From Hsuehochloa calcarea (lineage: Eukaryota; Streptophyta; Magnoliopsida; Poales; Poaceae), in assembly GCA_036346395.1 (NCBI GenBank), contig CM070601.1, forward strand, positions 14,319,763-14,383,762: a stretch of 64,000 bases of DNA. The letters are read 5' to 3'. The notes beneath the pieces were generated by a model. That model was given only the letters and a program-made list of their open reading frames with translations, had not been told where the DNA came from and made no database searches. The position numbers and the translations under genes are program-made. Each line of letters opens with the position of its first letter. Position 1 is the stretch's first letter. Below are positions 34,576-47,339 of the stretch, in pieces.

Positions 34576-37306
34576 CTGTAAGGATGAATAGGGAAACTAT
34601 GCTAAAGAATCTTTATATAAACACATGCAGCATTCAGGGAAGGTAGCAACTGCTTAACTTGCATGTAGAGATTTTTTTGTTGTCCATTCATTTCATCATT
34701 TGTTGCCATGGCAGTTTGATCTGCGTAGAATTTATTTCTTTATCCGTTCCATCAATAGGCTTTCTTGTTATTTCAATCCACGTCAGATTATCTTATCAAG
34801 ATATGATGCTGATTGAAGGGGTGAAGAGCACTAGTCGGACCAATCATTGAACGGATCTATTTTATTCCTTTTGGCAAAGGTTTCTGATCTGCCACGTGGT
34901 CCAATGATTTCAGAGTCTAGGTTTGTAACTATTGAAAGGAGCTATTGAAATCGTTTTCTTTCTCCAACTTTTTTTGGTTGTGCACAAAGTAGACATATCT
35001 TAGACCTATTCTAATTCTCCATCGTTCTCGGTGATTTTACCACTACATTATTCTTGAACTTTAAGATGCACAAACACACGTCTCGTTGTTTCCTTCTCCT
35101 TATGTCTGTCGATTCATTCCTGCAACATGTTACCCTGCAAAATTTATTCCGTTGGAACAATATATAGTCAGACTGAACATATACTATTTTCATTTAAAAA
35201 ACATCTACCAGCTGAAACACAGATGAGGTAATATTTTTTTGTGTTCACTGTCTTGATTTTGCATAATCGAGTATGCTCAGCCTGAGCCCTGTATACATGA
35301 ACTCATGTAAAAGTTTATCACCATGAAAAGAAATGTTGTTTTGTTTTGGCCTCGACAGAATGGTCATTTGTTTCTGCTTTTCAGATTTAAGTTTGATGAT
35401 GTCAAGTCTTGAAAGAGCTGTTAGGACTTATCAGAAGTTGTCACGTACATGTATCAGATTATGTGATGGGTACTGATTTTATCTTTTTATGAAATGAGAG
35501 TTTAGATACCTTCATCAGGTTATCACACACTAAACTAAATTATTTCTGAAGGGATTCTTTTGTTTTTGTTGTAAAATAGAGGAATAGAAATACCTTTAGG
35601 TAGTTGTAATCTGGGGTTGCTCTCTTGCTTAGCATCTTTTTCCTGTCATGGGCAAGAAAACATCAGCTCATAAACAACAGAGGTCGTGAAGGTTGGAGTT
35701 GACGAGGAAAAGCTAATACTTTAGCTCATAGTTACCAGAAATGCGGTTCGTTCAAGTCACGGTACGGGATTTAGGTTCATAGTTCGTCACTTTTTCTTCC
35801 AATTTCCTCAGGAAACACGAACCTTGTACCGTTAACCGGTTAGGGTTCGACGAATCCGGTTCGCGATTTGCAGGGTTTTATAGCGAATCCGGTAACTGTG
35901 TTTTAGCCAGTGAAATGTATTATAAATATCTAGATTGACCATGAGAAAATGCTACGGGCATATTTTCATCGCAAGTGCTTTCGTTAATTTTATATTTTTT
36001 ACTAGCATATAAGTATATACCATAAAAAATTAACGGGCAAAAATGTATACTGGATATTGTGCCAAATCAAAACATGATGATCTTTTTGGACCGGAGGTAG
36101 TAGCCGATCTGCGTAGTTCAAAGAAGAGAACTTATGGTTTCTGCACACCAAGCACACACAAAATGATGTGGATCAAACCTCCATATGTGATTCAATCCGT
36201 TAGTTGCATGATCTTTCACAGTGGAACAACAAACTCACAAACTAATTTGATTGAATTGAATTGTAAGAAAATCAGCACACTCACAAACCAGTCTAATAAA
36301 TTAAAAGTCAAGTATTGTAGTAGCCTTGGTGAACAGTATTCACGAATGAACAGTATCATGCATAAGCAGTCCTGAACTCTTGATGTCACTCTCTCAATCT
36401 CTCTCAACTCATATCAAGAACACGCAATATGCATCACAACGGCTTTTTTGAATATCATTATCTAAATCATAACTTGTCTTGTCTACTTTTACATGGTACG
36501 ACCATAGGGCTTAAATAGGCTTCCACGCAAGCGCAATTGCTCTTGTATAAACAGTAAACATGTGAACAGTATATATGGATAGTGTCCGAAACTAACTCAA
36601 TCTCCTAAACGCACACAACTCAAACTCTCCTATTTTCGGAATCTACCCTATGTGAACAGTACACATGAATATATCCGAAACCAACTTAATCAATCTAGTA
36701 TCCTATTCGGACTCTTTGCAAAATAGGAAATTGCATGCAATTTTTGGACAGACCGTGCAACATCCAATGAAATTACCATAACTCTTTATAGAAAGCTCCA
36801 AATCAAGATCCGTTGGAAACTAGACTTGATAAGATTTCTAAATATAAACTTTGTGTTAATTGGAAACCTCAAAATTTGTGCACAAACGTTGATAAATACG
36901 ACGGACAGAACACCGAGTACGCACATGCACATGCAATTGTTTTTCCATTGCCCCTCCGGGTTCCCATGCAATATCCATGCCTCGTATGTGCACTGGTATA
37001 CGTACGTGTAGCTCCTCCTGTGCGCACCATGCCCACATTCATGTGCTGCACATGCACGCTTAGCTTCATACGCTTCTCCTCCATCTTTCTTCTCTGCGAT
37101 TCCTATAATTAACTCAAGCGAAAAAAATTCCACACAAGAATTAATTTCAGAAACTAAAATAGTGGAACCGGCCGCATCACAAAATGCATCTTTTTTTATG
37201 TCCGGGATTTCCCCCCATCGGTCCACATTAAAGAAGAAGAAGCACCCTTCCTCGCGAGGTGCCCACGGGAGCTAGCGCTCGAAACCGTGGCGGTGGGAGC
37301 CCAAGC
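34576..37306. other. Intergenic region upstream of the pseudo-HPt gene
   Basis: No coding gene is seen. GGTTCG/AATCCGGTTCG-type repeats near 35745-35890 suggest an old small transposon. Bases 36660-36830 contain phrases also found in the LTR families of this window (GATCCGTTGGAAACTAG). Confidence 0.35.
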
Positions 37307-37539
37307 CCCCTATAAAGGAGCATCCGAATCTGCAGCTGTTCAAGTCATTCTCCAAAATGTGGATAGCTGTTGCACACCTTGGCAATAAAACCACTTGTAT
37401 ACGTGGCATGCTAATCTTTGCCTTTCAAAACTTTAAAATATCTTCACTTTCACTTATGTTGGTGGAGGAATAGTAACAACCTTAAAATATCTTCACTTTC
37501 ACTTATGTTGGTGGAGGAATAGTAACAACCTCCTCAGCT

Positions 37540-37547
37540 ATATAAAC
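37540..37547 (+). promoter_or_regulatory. TATA box, promoter copy 1
   Basis: GCTATATAAACGAGCC lies about 125 bases upstream of the ATG at 37669. Confidence 0.6.
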
Positions 37548-37668
37548 GAGCCTCATGTTCAACTTGCTGTAACCAAAGTGATCGATCGATTGTATATTCA
37601 TTTTGGGGTCAGCTCCCACCTTTAGGGCCTTCACTTTTGCCTCTTTTCCCATCTTTCAATACTTATAA

Positions 37669-37728
37669 ATGGAGTATGCTAATTTGCGACGCCAGGCAGC
37701 GTCCTTGAAAAAGAGCATCTTCGATCAG
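37669..37728 (+). other. Extra copy of pseudo-HPt exon 1
   Basis: The 60 coding bases are the same as those of exon 1 at 38199-38258 (MEYANLRRQAASLKKSIFDQ) and end in the same CAG|GCTTGT border. If used, it could splice to exon 2 at 38784 and give the same protein from an alternative transcription start. Confidence 0.85.
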
Positions 37729-38069
37729 GCTTGTGTTCTATTCATCTCAAATCTCAAGCATTGTAGTTGAGACAATAATACATGTCATGTTTGATTTGGA
37801 AGTATGCCACTATTGCTACCAATATATCCCATGTATCCCCTATAAAGGAGCATCAGAATCTGCAGCTGTTCAAGTCATTCTCCAAAATGTGGATAGCTGT
37901 TGCACACCTTGGCAATAAAACCACTTGTATACGTGGCATGCTAATCTTTGCCTTTCAAAACTTTAAAATATCTTCACTTTCACTTATGTTGGTGGAGGAA
38001 TAGTAACAACCTTAAAATATCTTCACTTTCACTTATGTTGGTGGAGGAATAGTAACAACCTCCTCAGCT

Positions 38070-38077
38070 ATATAAAC
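38070..38077 (+). promoter_or_regulatory. TATA box, promoter copy 2
   Basis: Same GCTATATAAACG context as copy 1, about 125 bases upstream of the ATG at 38199. Confidence 0.6.
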
Positions 38078-38198
38078 GAGCCTCATGTTCAACTTGCTGT
38101 AACCAAAGTGATCGATCGATTGTATATGCATTTTGGGGTCAGCTCCCACCTTTAGGGCCTTCACTTTTGCCTCTTTTCCCATCTTTCAATACTTATAA

Positions 38199-41100
38199 AT
38201 GGAGTATGCTAATTTGCGACGCCAGGCAGCGTCCTTGAAAAAGAGCATCTTCGATCAGGCTTGTGTTCTATTCATCTCAAATCTCAAGCATTGTAGTTGA
38301 GACAATAATACATGTCATGTTTGATTTGGAAGTATGCCACTATTGCTACCAATATATCCCATGTACCACAGGGGATTCAGTTTTTGGGGCGATACAATTC
38401 TACTTATCAGTCCTTGTGCTACATCCTCTTCTGTCTGCATGATATGTTCTATTCAGCATTCAGCAAGCAGTAGAACAGAGTGTTTTGATGTAGATCATGT
38501 TATAATCATGCCATATTAATTGCCAAGACAAGGGTTGACACCACTGAATTTGACACAAAGCTAAGAAGAATCTGAATGAAGCACAAAATATTGAAATAAG
38601 TGTGTTAGTGATATTTATGTAGAGTTCAAATTCAGATATATACTTATGTGGAGCCCCTCTTAGCACAATGCTTTAAGATCTACATTGTTTACCATTTTGG
38701 AAATCTCCTTTTCTGCTATTTACCTTATTTTAATGTGTGTTGATAAATATATACTAATTTAGTGAATCATATTGTAATGACAGGGGTACTTGGATGAGCA
38801 ATTTTGTCAGGTTGAGGACTTGCAGGATGAAGCAAGTCCTAATTTTGCAGAAGAAGTTGTTTCCTTGTTCTTTAAGGACTCAGCCAGGCTAATGACAAAC
38901 ATTGAGCAAGCTATGTAAGCACTGACATTGTGACAATTTTATAAACTAGGTTGAGTCTTAATAATTGTTACACATTCAGCAGTATTAATGCTGGTAAGTA
39001 ATGTCTAACAACACTGTGCAGGGAAAAGTATCCCAGAGATTTCAATAGATGGGATGCACACATGCAGCAATTAAAAGGCAGCTGTTCTAGGTAGCTCCAG
39101 ATAGTTGCTTTTGATTATCTTCATTCGGCTACACATGATGCATGCCTATGCGACAGAACTGGTGGTGACAGACTCTTAGAGGCTGTTTGAATTTTGTTGC
39201 CCCTTTAGGCAAGTTCTTGCGTACTGTTGGTTACCTATTTGGTGTGGGGGTGGGGGGAAATCTTGCTTTTCCCAACAAACTACTCAGGTTGGTTTTAGAA
39301 AAATATCGGTTGGTGAAGGAGAGCCACACATGGCCAAGGTCGGTTTCATGAGCGAACATGAGAATGCATAGGTTTTATATTTTCTTCCATACGTTATAGG
39401 TGAACTTAATCTGAACTTTTAACTACAACGGTACAAATATACAACATATTTACCATCAACCCTAATTTACTTGCTAAGGATAAACACAGAGCTAAGGAAC
39501 CCTGCCCTTAAAAGAGAGAATGGAACAATGGTTCTAGATGGGCCTAGTTGTTCTACCTTCCTGTTGCCAGGATTGGCAAAGAATCAAACAACACTTACCT
39601 ATTTGTTTCATGAGCCACCAGAATGCCCCTGCAGACTGCTTCTAGATGTCTGGTGTACTGGAACACTGCCTTTTTTTGTGTCCTCAACTTCTTGAAACAA
39701 TGGCTTACAGCTAGTGGTCGGGACTGGATTTCTGAATCCGAACCCTCTGTATATTTCTACATCAGTTCATGATCAATAGCTAGTAGACACAGTGGATACA
39801 GTGTTGCTAATAACTTCGAATCACGATTCAACATAAAAGTAATAACAAAGTATCGGCCTTAAGGCTGCTTATTACAATAGAAGTCACATGACCTTAAGCC
39901 TTACCGCAGTGGAAACAGTAAATGTTAAACTCTGAGTGATGGCCTATCAAATTACCCACCAGCATTGATTTGGGAGCGTAACCTAGTACTCCGAGTGCCC
40001 TTCATCAAAGCCACAGGAGAAGTAGTTGTAGTCCTCCTCAGCGTCGTTGAAGGCTTCTGAGATTTAATTTGAGTGTAGCACGTGAGTACATAAAGTACTC
40101 CGCAAGTTTTGGGGAAAATACATATGCATAAATTTAACAAATAGGGCTTATATGATTTTTTTTTGCACAAAGTAATATTTTATGTTTCAACAATTTTCAT
40201 AAAGCACGTTTGACAAACGTAATTTATCCTCACAAGGTGTGCGACTAAGTGATTATCACAAGGCTTTTACAATACTTTATCCTCACATTAGCCCGCCCGA
40301 TGAGTTTAACCCCAAATCATGGGCGTCATTTACCATCGACCCAGAGCTCACCGTTGTGTGGGATAACCTGCCTGGACATGGACGTCAATTACTATCACCC
40401 AGCGCAAGCCCCGACAAACATGGACGCCGGTGTCCCGGGGAGGAGATGGGAAGTGGCGGCGGCGGCAAAGGCGCGGGGCGTCGCCGGCGGTACGGCGGGG
40501 GAAGTGGCGCGTGCATGAGCACGACGCGGCCATGGGGAACAGGCCGAGTGGGTCGGGTGACCGGAGGGGTGGCCAAGACGGCGTGGCGACGGTGGAAGAG
40601 CTCCTCTGTGGTGAATCGGCCGAAATAAGATGGGGTGGATAGAAGGAGGTTGGGAACACGAGGTGATGTGATCAAAACGGGAGAAAACCCACTTGAGAGG
40701 GAGATCGGGTGAGGAAGGTGCGGCGGCCGGCGACGATGAAGATGATGAATTCTGGCGATGTGCTGCGGCAAACACGAAATTGATTGAGGGGAAATGATCA
40801 ATGACCTCGAGAACACGACGTGACGAGGTTGGGAGTTCCAAACACTCACCGGTGCGATAGAAACAACGACGCTAGGTGGCGGCCGGTGCTCGGGAAGATG
40901 AAGCTTGCGGCAGAGATGGAACTCCGGAGGTGATGGGAGTTGGAGGGGATGCGAAGGGAGTGAAGCAGGCACTGATGCTCCCATTTATAGGCTTGGCCGG
41001 AGTTTGAACGGACGCGGCCGTGAGCGCGATCGTCGGCGACATTACGGTTCGGTTTTGGAAACTTATGAAACGGCAGCAAATTGAAGATGCGGCAACGGCG

Positions 41101-42515
41101 GAATTTCATTGTACAATCAAGGCGGCGGTGATGACGTGGGTGGCGTGGGGACACGGTGCACACGGCGTATGGGGGCGGCTTGGGTGCAACCTGGCGCAAG
41201 CGTCAGCTCAGGAATAGAGCAAGGAGCAGGGCAGGGAAGGTGGCCGGGTGGAAGAAAAAAGAAACGGGCCGGAAAAATGGGCTTCGTCCTAAGAAAGAAT
41301 TCGCGGGAAAAATTCAAATTACCAAAATTTGAATTTGGAGACAAGATTTGAATTGAGACGATGGAATTTTGATTTGAAGTTGAATTGGGATTCGGGATTT
41401 GAATATGACATTTGAATATTTAGATTTGATTTGAGATTTGGAATTTGGATTGATTTAGCAAAAACTCCTATTTAAAATCCAAATCTTTGAATTAATTGAT
41501 TTAAATTAAAAAATTTACCAGGGGCGAAAATGGGGATGTTACACTAGTTTACTTCTATTGTTTTCTTGGAATGTTTCAGCAATTTTTATTTATCTGAAAT
41601 GTTTCGGTTGAATATCTTGCTAAATGCTAGCAGAAGCTCAGGGAATGTGTAAACCAGAGTTATTTACAGATACCTGCTAATGCAGACTCATATTGCTTTG
41701 ATCGGTGCACTGCTAAATATGTACGCCTATACCAACTACAAGTTCTATGCATGTAGACATCAACCTTTTTGTACAAGTGGTGTGTCATCATATATAGGCT
41801 TGCAGCTTATTTGCCATGATATAAGGAGCTGACAATTTTGCAGGTTATATATTGTAATATTTTACATAGTTTACTCATGCTTGACATAACACAACTTGTC
41901 ACAGCATTGGTGCTTCTAGGATGAAGAATGAGTGCACATCATTCAGGAACAGCTGTGGAGAAGAAAATGCTGAAGGGTATATCTCTCTCTTTATTGTTTA
42001 GTTGGTAGCTTTGTTGCCATGTGTTTTTGCCTCTGAAAAACTACAAAAGCACTTCATGTCTCGATTGGAGTTAGCATAGCTTAGCCGAGGCATGTAGAAT
42101 TGTCAGTGCAGCTAGTGGCTAGTTACACATGCTCTGGTGTTAGGCTGGCAGTTTAACTCCAAGTGGACTAACATTAGCCCTTCCTGACTGTATTTATGGT
42201 TTCATTCACGGGCTAGTAAAACTGTTTTATTGTCCATTACTCATTAGTTCATCACTGATACATCTTCTATGCTTGTTATGCAGTTGCATGAGATCCTTCC
42301 AGAAAGTGAAGAGGGAGCATGCTGTCCTCAGGCAGAAGCTGGAATCCTACTTCCAGGTAATCATCGTCAGCCACTTCCTACCCAACTTAATCTCTTGAGA
42401 ACCAATCATCGCCTTCCCTATCCAGCCACATGTGCTAATAGCATAACATGGCCATGCGCAGCTGCTGCGACAAGCCAGCCCTGCTGGGACTGCAACCAGG
42501 CCTGGAGGCAAGTAA
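38199..42515 (+). CDS. Pseudo-histidine phosphotransfer protein (pseudo-HPt), six exons
   Basis: The exons are 38199-38258, 38784-38914, 39022-39090, 41905-41976, 42284-42356 and 42462-42515, giving an open frame of 152 residues. The sequence reads GYLDEQFCQVEDLQDE, FAEEVVSLFFKDSARLM, DAHMQQLKGSCSS, IGASRMKNECTSFRN and REHAVLRQKLESYFQ, the full four-helix plan of plant HPt proteins. In authentic HPts the motif is H-Q-L-K-G-S, and its His carries phosphate from cytokinin receptor kinases to response regulators. Here Gln79 replaces it, as in the rice pseudo-HPt group. Such proteins are thought to dampen cytokinin signalling. Intron 1 starts with GC, not GT; the other introns are GT-AG. Intron 3 (2.8 kb) contains a solo-LTR-like insertion. 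Exon 1 exists twice. Confidence 0.93.
39716..41543 (+). mobile_element. Solo-LTR-like insertion (long-LTR type) in pseudo-HPt intron 3
   Basis: Perfect 5-bp target duplication CTAGT (39711-39715 and 41544-41548). The right end is GATGTTACA. The left end reads GGTCGGGACT, where its relative at 50159 has TGTCGGGACC, so the first base has probably changed from T. Shared blocks include GTGAGTACATAAAGTACTCC (40083-40102) and a GC-rich middle (40300-41280). No coding domains are seen. Confidence 0.85.
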
Positions 42516-42718
42516 GTAACCGGCCATTGGCACTCAGGGCAGGTGCACCAATATGGGTAGTTGCAGTGAAAAAGATGGTCCAGGAATAGAAGTCAGGCCT
42601 GGTGTTGCCATGGGGGCAACTAGGCTTGGTACATGAGGGCAGTCTGTTGGTGCCCTATGGTGATATAGTCTGATAGACTTGTTATGTCGTCATGTCTGCG
42701 TAACGATATATACGATAA

Positions 42719-42724
42719 AATAAA
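42719..42724 (+). other. Polyadenylation signal of the pseudo-HPt gene
   Basis: AATAAA about 205 bases after the stop codon. Confidence 0.5.
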
Positions 42725-45211
42725 ACCGATGGAGCCTGCAAGTTTGCATCATGAGATCGCTCTCTTGTGCCCTTATTTTGTCTTAACTGTCGTCCAGATT
42801 GCGATGCATCGATGTACAGAGTTAAATCTCATCCTGTGTCGGTAACCATTGATTGATGTGCTAGGCTAGAGTTCAGTGTTGGACCGACGAGAAGTTGCGA
42901 TGGATGCAATCAAGGCCTGATGGACATTACTGAACTAACAGGAATAGGAGTAAATCTCGGTGATAGACATGACTGGGCTAACAAAGATATATAAACCAGT
43001 ATGCAACATTGCAAAGTCTATAAATGTGCTATTTTCTAACCTGACTGTTAATTCGCAACCAATGAAAACGCCGAAGAACATAAAGATATCGTCATATAGT
43101 TTTCCACGCAAACAGCAATTGAACTACAGCACGTTTTGTGATTGATTCCTTTTACAAAATTGTTATAAACAGTCACACAATTGCAATCCACTCAAACTCT
43201 GTTCGGAGCACGAGGGTTTAGAATGAATCTCATATATACTGTAATGATTCCTACAAAAATTCCCACGTTTCAAACATATCCTTAGTACATTTTAAAATAG
43301 ACCATCATCTATTTGAAGCCTGGGAATGATACAGTAAATAGTTTAAATTGTATAAGGGTAATCATATCACTCAGGCGTCCGATGAGTGGAAGAAAAATTG
43401 GACACCTTAGCCAGATGATCACATCCCCACAACCACTCATTCCTCCTCTCTGTGACCGCCTCCTCCTCCCCCGGCCTCTCTTGAACATCTCTGCCTAGAG
43501 CCACACCAACGGCATGGCCGCCCAGCCGAGATGGTCTCCATACAGAAGGTCATCGCCACCAAGGACCGGTCGGCGGAGCCCAACCTCACCATCGCAGCTT
43601 CGGCTCCTGCTGCCCCTAAGGAGGTACGCTTATTAATTTGCTTTCTTGCTCTTGGCCCTGCCTATCTCAAAACCAAACTGTTTGTTTGTTCCATTGATTC
43701 TATCATTGCCTCAAGGGTAATGGAGCCTCACTGCTTATCTCTCTTCTCCTTTATCATCTACCTCCTCCCTCCCTCTCTCCTCCTCATGTCGTAGGAGACT
43801 GTGGTAGTGCACTGCCTCCTCCTCAATCCTCCTCAGAGTTTGGCTTGTCGGCGACACCCAGTCTCCTCCTCGTTTGATATGCTTGTTGCAGTAGCTTTTC
43901 TCAATTGTTGCACGGGGTGTTTTATTTTGTTGCAATGTGTCTTCTTAAATGTTGTATTAACTTTTACAAATTGTGTTGCTCCTGATCATTTTTTTTTTGT
44001 TGCGGTAGAGTCTGATTCTCAATTTTGTTACGAATATTTAATTCTTTTGTTGCACGAGTAATTTTAAAATATTGATACTATTATTTCTCTCGTTTTAGCG
44101 TTTAGCTATGCCGGCTTCACGGTGCAATTCGCGAACAGCCACTGGCGGGAATATGATTAAACTGTTTGACGTCGTAAACTCTACCAAACGTGCCAGCCAT
44201 CAAGTGGGCCCCAAATCCGGGCCCCCAAAAGTCTCAGATCACCGGTTGGGTAAACGATACTAGGCCCTGAACTTGATACAATAACGGAAATGCCATTGTT
44301 GCCCATACGACGATGGGAGCATCGTGAAAGGGTACTATCGTAAATCTTCGAGTATTCGGGGGCGTCTGAGTTTGGAGTTTGGACTCCCTCCACGAAGCTT
44401 CAAAAGTGTCTGCCGCGCACGCTGTATGAACGTCGCAATTGTGGCGCCGGCTACGGCCCAGTGCAGCGATATAGCGCTGTTAGTTCATAGAAAGTGACAG
44501 ATCATGATTAAATTTTAGGGTCGACGGTGTGAAATTTTTAACGCTGTTAGTTCACAGACCAATAGTACTATTTTGAGTCGCTCAGATAAACGATACGGAT
44601 ACGACGATACAAATATTTTAAAAAATAAGAATACATCGATACGATAAGTATATATATATTTTAAAAATTAAAAAAAAACGTAGAGAGCCTATGGAAGAGA
44701 GCGAGAAATTGTGATCACCTTGACAAAAGCTATTTATTACAGTGAGTACTAATCAGTTGAGTGGAGATCATGGATAAATTATCCTAATCTTAGTGTGTCG
44801 AACAATTGACAATAGTGTCGAATTGTTTGGATAAACCCTTATTTGTGAAAAATTCATTGACTCTCAAGTCAAATGCGGTTTGACCGGCCCTATGGACGGT
44901 AGGAACGACCTTAGGTTGGCGGTTAGATCGATCACATGCGGTAGTCAGACTGGCCAAAAATGAAAAAGTGATATTTTTGGAATCGACCAAAAATCACGTG
45001 TATAGGAAGGTGGGAGGATGTGTTTGCACTTAGTCTCATTGAAAATGGAGTTTCAATGAAAAACTAGATAGAGTATGAAATTTTCAGAGAGAGTGCGATA
45101 TGGAGACTTAGAAAAATTTCCTAAGTCCCTAGCGGTTAGACCAGCCGTTGGTTGGTGGTCAGATCGGCCGTGAGCGGCGGTCTAACCGACTAAAGTGTGT
45201 TCATGCACCGG
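42725..45211. other. Intergenic region; small open frame and LTR-like remnants
   Basis: A frame starting at 43531 (MVSIQKVIATKDRSAEPN) reaches a possible donor (AAG|GAG-GTACGC near 43620), but I do not recognise the protein and no further exons are clear. From about 44500 the sequence has the GCGGTC/GACCGG phrases common in grass LTRs. No complete gene is seen. Confidence 0.35.
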
Positions 45212-46626
45212 TGTAGGATCAAGGATGACCGACTAAGGGGGGTGAATAGGAGGTTTCTAAAAAACTTATACTCTAATTAACAATTTTAACAAGTATGATC
45301 TGATTAAAGATTTCTAGCACAAGTTAAAAGATAAATTCTAAGTTCACTAAGTCCCCCCAAGGCTATGTCAATACTAAATACAATTCTAGCTAAGCAATTC
45401 TACACAAATAAGTAGCTAGAAATATAAATGCAAAAATAGTAAAGACAAGAGAGAAAACCGCAATGAAGGCAGTTGATGTTTTCCCGTGGTATCGAAGACT
45501 TGCTGGTCTTCACTAGTCCATGTTGAGGTATGCTCAAACGAATTGGACCGACTCCGTGAATTGAGCCTAATAAACCTCAATTCCATTATGGTAGCTCTTC
45601 CTCCACCCCGGAGATGGCGAGCACCGAACCACTCACAAATGGTGCCGGCCCTCTTCACAACTTTCTTGAAGAGATCACCGCAAAATCTTCCTACAAGTCG
45701 TCTAGGTGCCGGTAAGTACCAAGAGTAATAAATCATAGTCTTTGCTTGAAGGTTATCAAGTGTCAAAAGATCAACTAACGATGTAAATGCAGTTCAATGC
45801 TATTAACTACCTTAAAATGTGTAATATGAGCAAATGAGTAGTAGAGAATGCACCAATGACTCAAATGTATTCAATAAGGTCAAGGGTTCTGAGCTTGGTA
45901 CCGGTGAGGGATATTTATAGCCCTCAACCACAAATTCGACTGTTTAGGGCAAGATCCCCAAAAAATCAGTAGGTGTGGTACTACCACCATGTATCGGCCG
46001 GCACTACCACACCTAGGGTTCAACGGTAATATGTTATTAATTTAATGCTTCTAAACTAGCCGTTACAGTCTGGTATAGTACTACCGCACTCACATAGGTC
46101 AGTATTACCACACGACGGTAGTACCGCTAAGCTCAATCGGAACTACCATTTCCCAAGGGAGGAAAATGCCCAAAAACATGCTCTCTAGAAATAACATACC
46201 GCCAACTAGAAATCCGTCCTACCACATTGCGGTACTACCGCTTCTCAGGTGCGGTCATATCGTTTTTACTAATATTTTTCCAGATGATGTTCTAAATGCA
46301 ATGCATGACTCTTAGTTGATCAATGTGGCACATCATAAGTTTTCAAGCTACTAGCTATGATCCCTCGTTATAGTACGACATCAAGCCTATAAACTTGGTC
46401 TTTCCACCAATCACCGAGACCGATAAAAACTATAAAAGGGTCATTGGGCTACATAATACCTTTGTCTTGAGCCATGTCGATCTTTTGTCGTCTTTGCATG
46501 CCATTCCCATGTTGTTATCCAAAATCTAGGATTAAACCTTTAAAACATCTTAGCACATATGTTAGTCCCATAGCACAATGTTGTTATTAATTACTAAAAT
46601 CATTTTTAGGGGCCTAGATGCTTTCA
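45212..46626 (+). mobile_element. Solo LTR of a GGGGGTGAATAGG-type family
   Basis: It starts TGTAGGATCAAGG, has GGGGGGTGAATAGG near its start and ends GGGGCCTAGATGCTTTCA. Flanks are ACCGG (45207-45211) and ACCAG (46627-46631), a target duplication with one mismatch. Inside are several palindromic GGTAGTACCGC/GCGGTACTACCGC blocks. No protein-coding potential is seen. Confidence 0.72.
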
Positions 46627-47339
46627 ACCAGGAAGGCGGTGAACATCGTGGAATTGGCCGAAGTCATGAGTTTTAGTGTATATATGTTGCATGATGTTTA
46701 GGCTCACTTGGATCAAGTTGCGAAGAACTTGTGTTTGGAATCGATTTATTTGTCTATTACTGTGCAAATGGCTTAGAGTCAACACCGAGGATGATCGGAA
46801 CTAGGCTATGAGAGTTGAGGTCCAGAACGACCAAGGATGTCGGATGAAATTGTTGGATCAAGCATGGCACAAAATGGACAAGAACGACTAAACGGGAAGT
46901 TCGGTGCGACGGGTTGCATCAAGTGGCTTGGGGGTCGATGAAAGTGCCATGGTGGTTTTGGTGGGAGCCGGATGGGAGACTTGCTGACATGAAGAGAGTC
47001 GTTGATCGACCTACACATGGTGAAGTATGGGATTGCTTCATGACGATTGGACTCTGTCTTTGGAGAAGGATCGATAAGGGGTATCTTGGTATCTTCGCCA
47101 AAATACTGAGTGGTGACCTTGAAGAAACCACGGTGCAAGACAGCGCAAGGAGAGACAGTTTAGGTCAAGAAAAAGATGAAGATCACGAAGAGATAGATTT
47201 GGGAGACCCCACTTTGAGAAGCGTGCGTGAGTGTAGACCCATTTATGTATGGGTTTATCGGACATCTAATAAGGTTTTATCTCTAGACCTAGGCTCCAAT
47301 ATAAAAGGAAGATGTGCATGATTTGCACCTTGAACCCTT
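46627..47339. other. Older repeat into which the LTR at 45212 inserted
   Basis: It contains an open frame (46914-47321) with no recognised domain and a TATA-like CCAATATAAAAGGAAG near 47298-47313, more like an LTR promoter region than a gene. Confidence 0.35.

Larger units (their letters stand above)
37307..38365 (+). repeat. 530-bp tandem duplication of the pseudo-HPt promoter and first exon
   Basis: Copy 1 is 37307-37836 and copy 2 is 37837-38365. They differ at only a few positions (for example CATCCGAATC versus CATCAGAATC). Each holds a TATA box, a leader, an ATG, the 20-codon first exon and the start of intron 1. Each also contains two copies of a 49-bp unit (37433-37481 and 37482-37530; 37963-38011 and 38012-38060). 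Confidence 0.97.

Noticed and set aside
40385..40984. 199-codon proline-rich minus-strand frame
   Set aside because: It lies in the GC-rich block of a solo-LTR-like element and has low-complexity composition with no domain.
46914..47321. 135-codon plus-strand frame
   Set aside because: It has no recognisable domain and lies in an LTR-like repeat that ends with a TATA-like box; probably chance coding.
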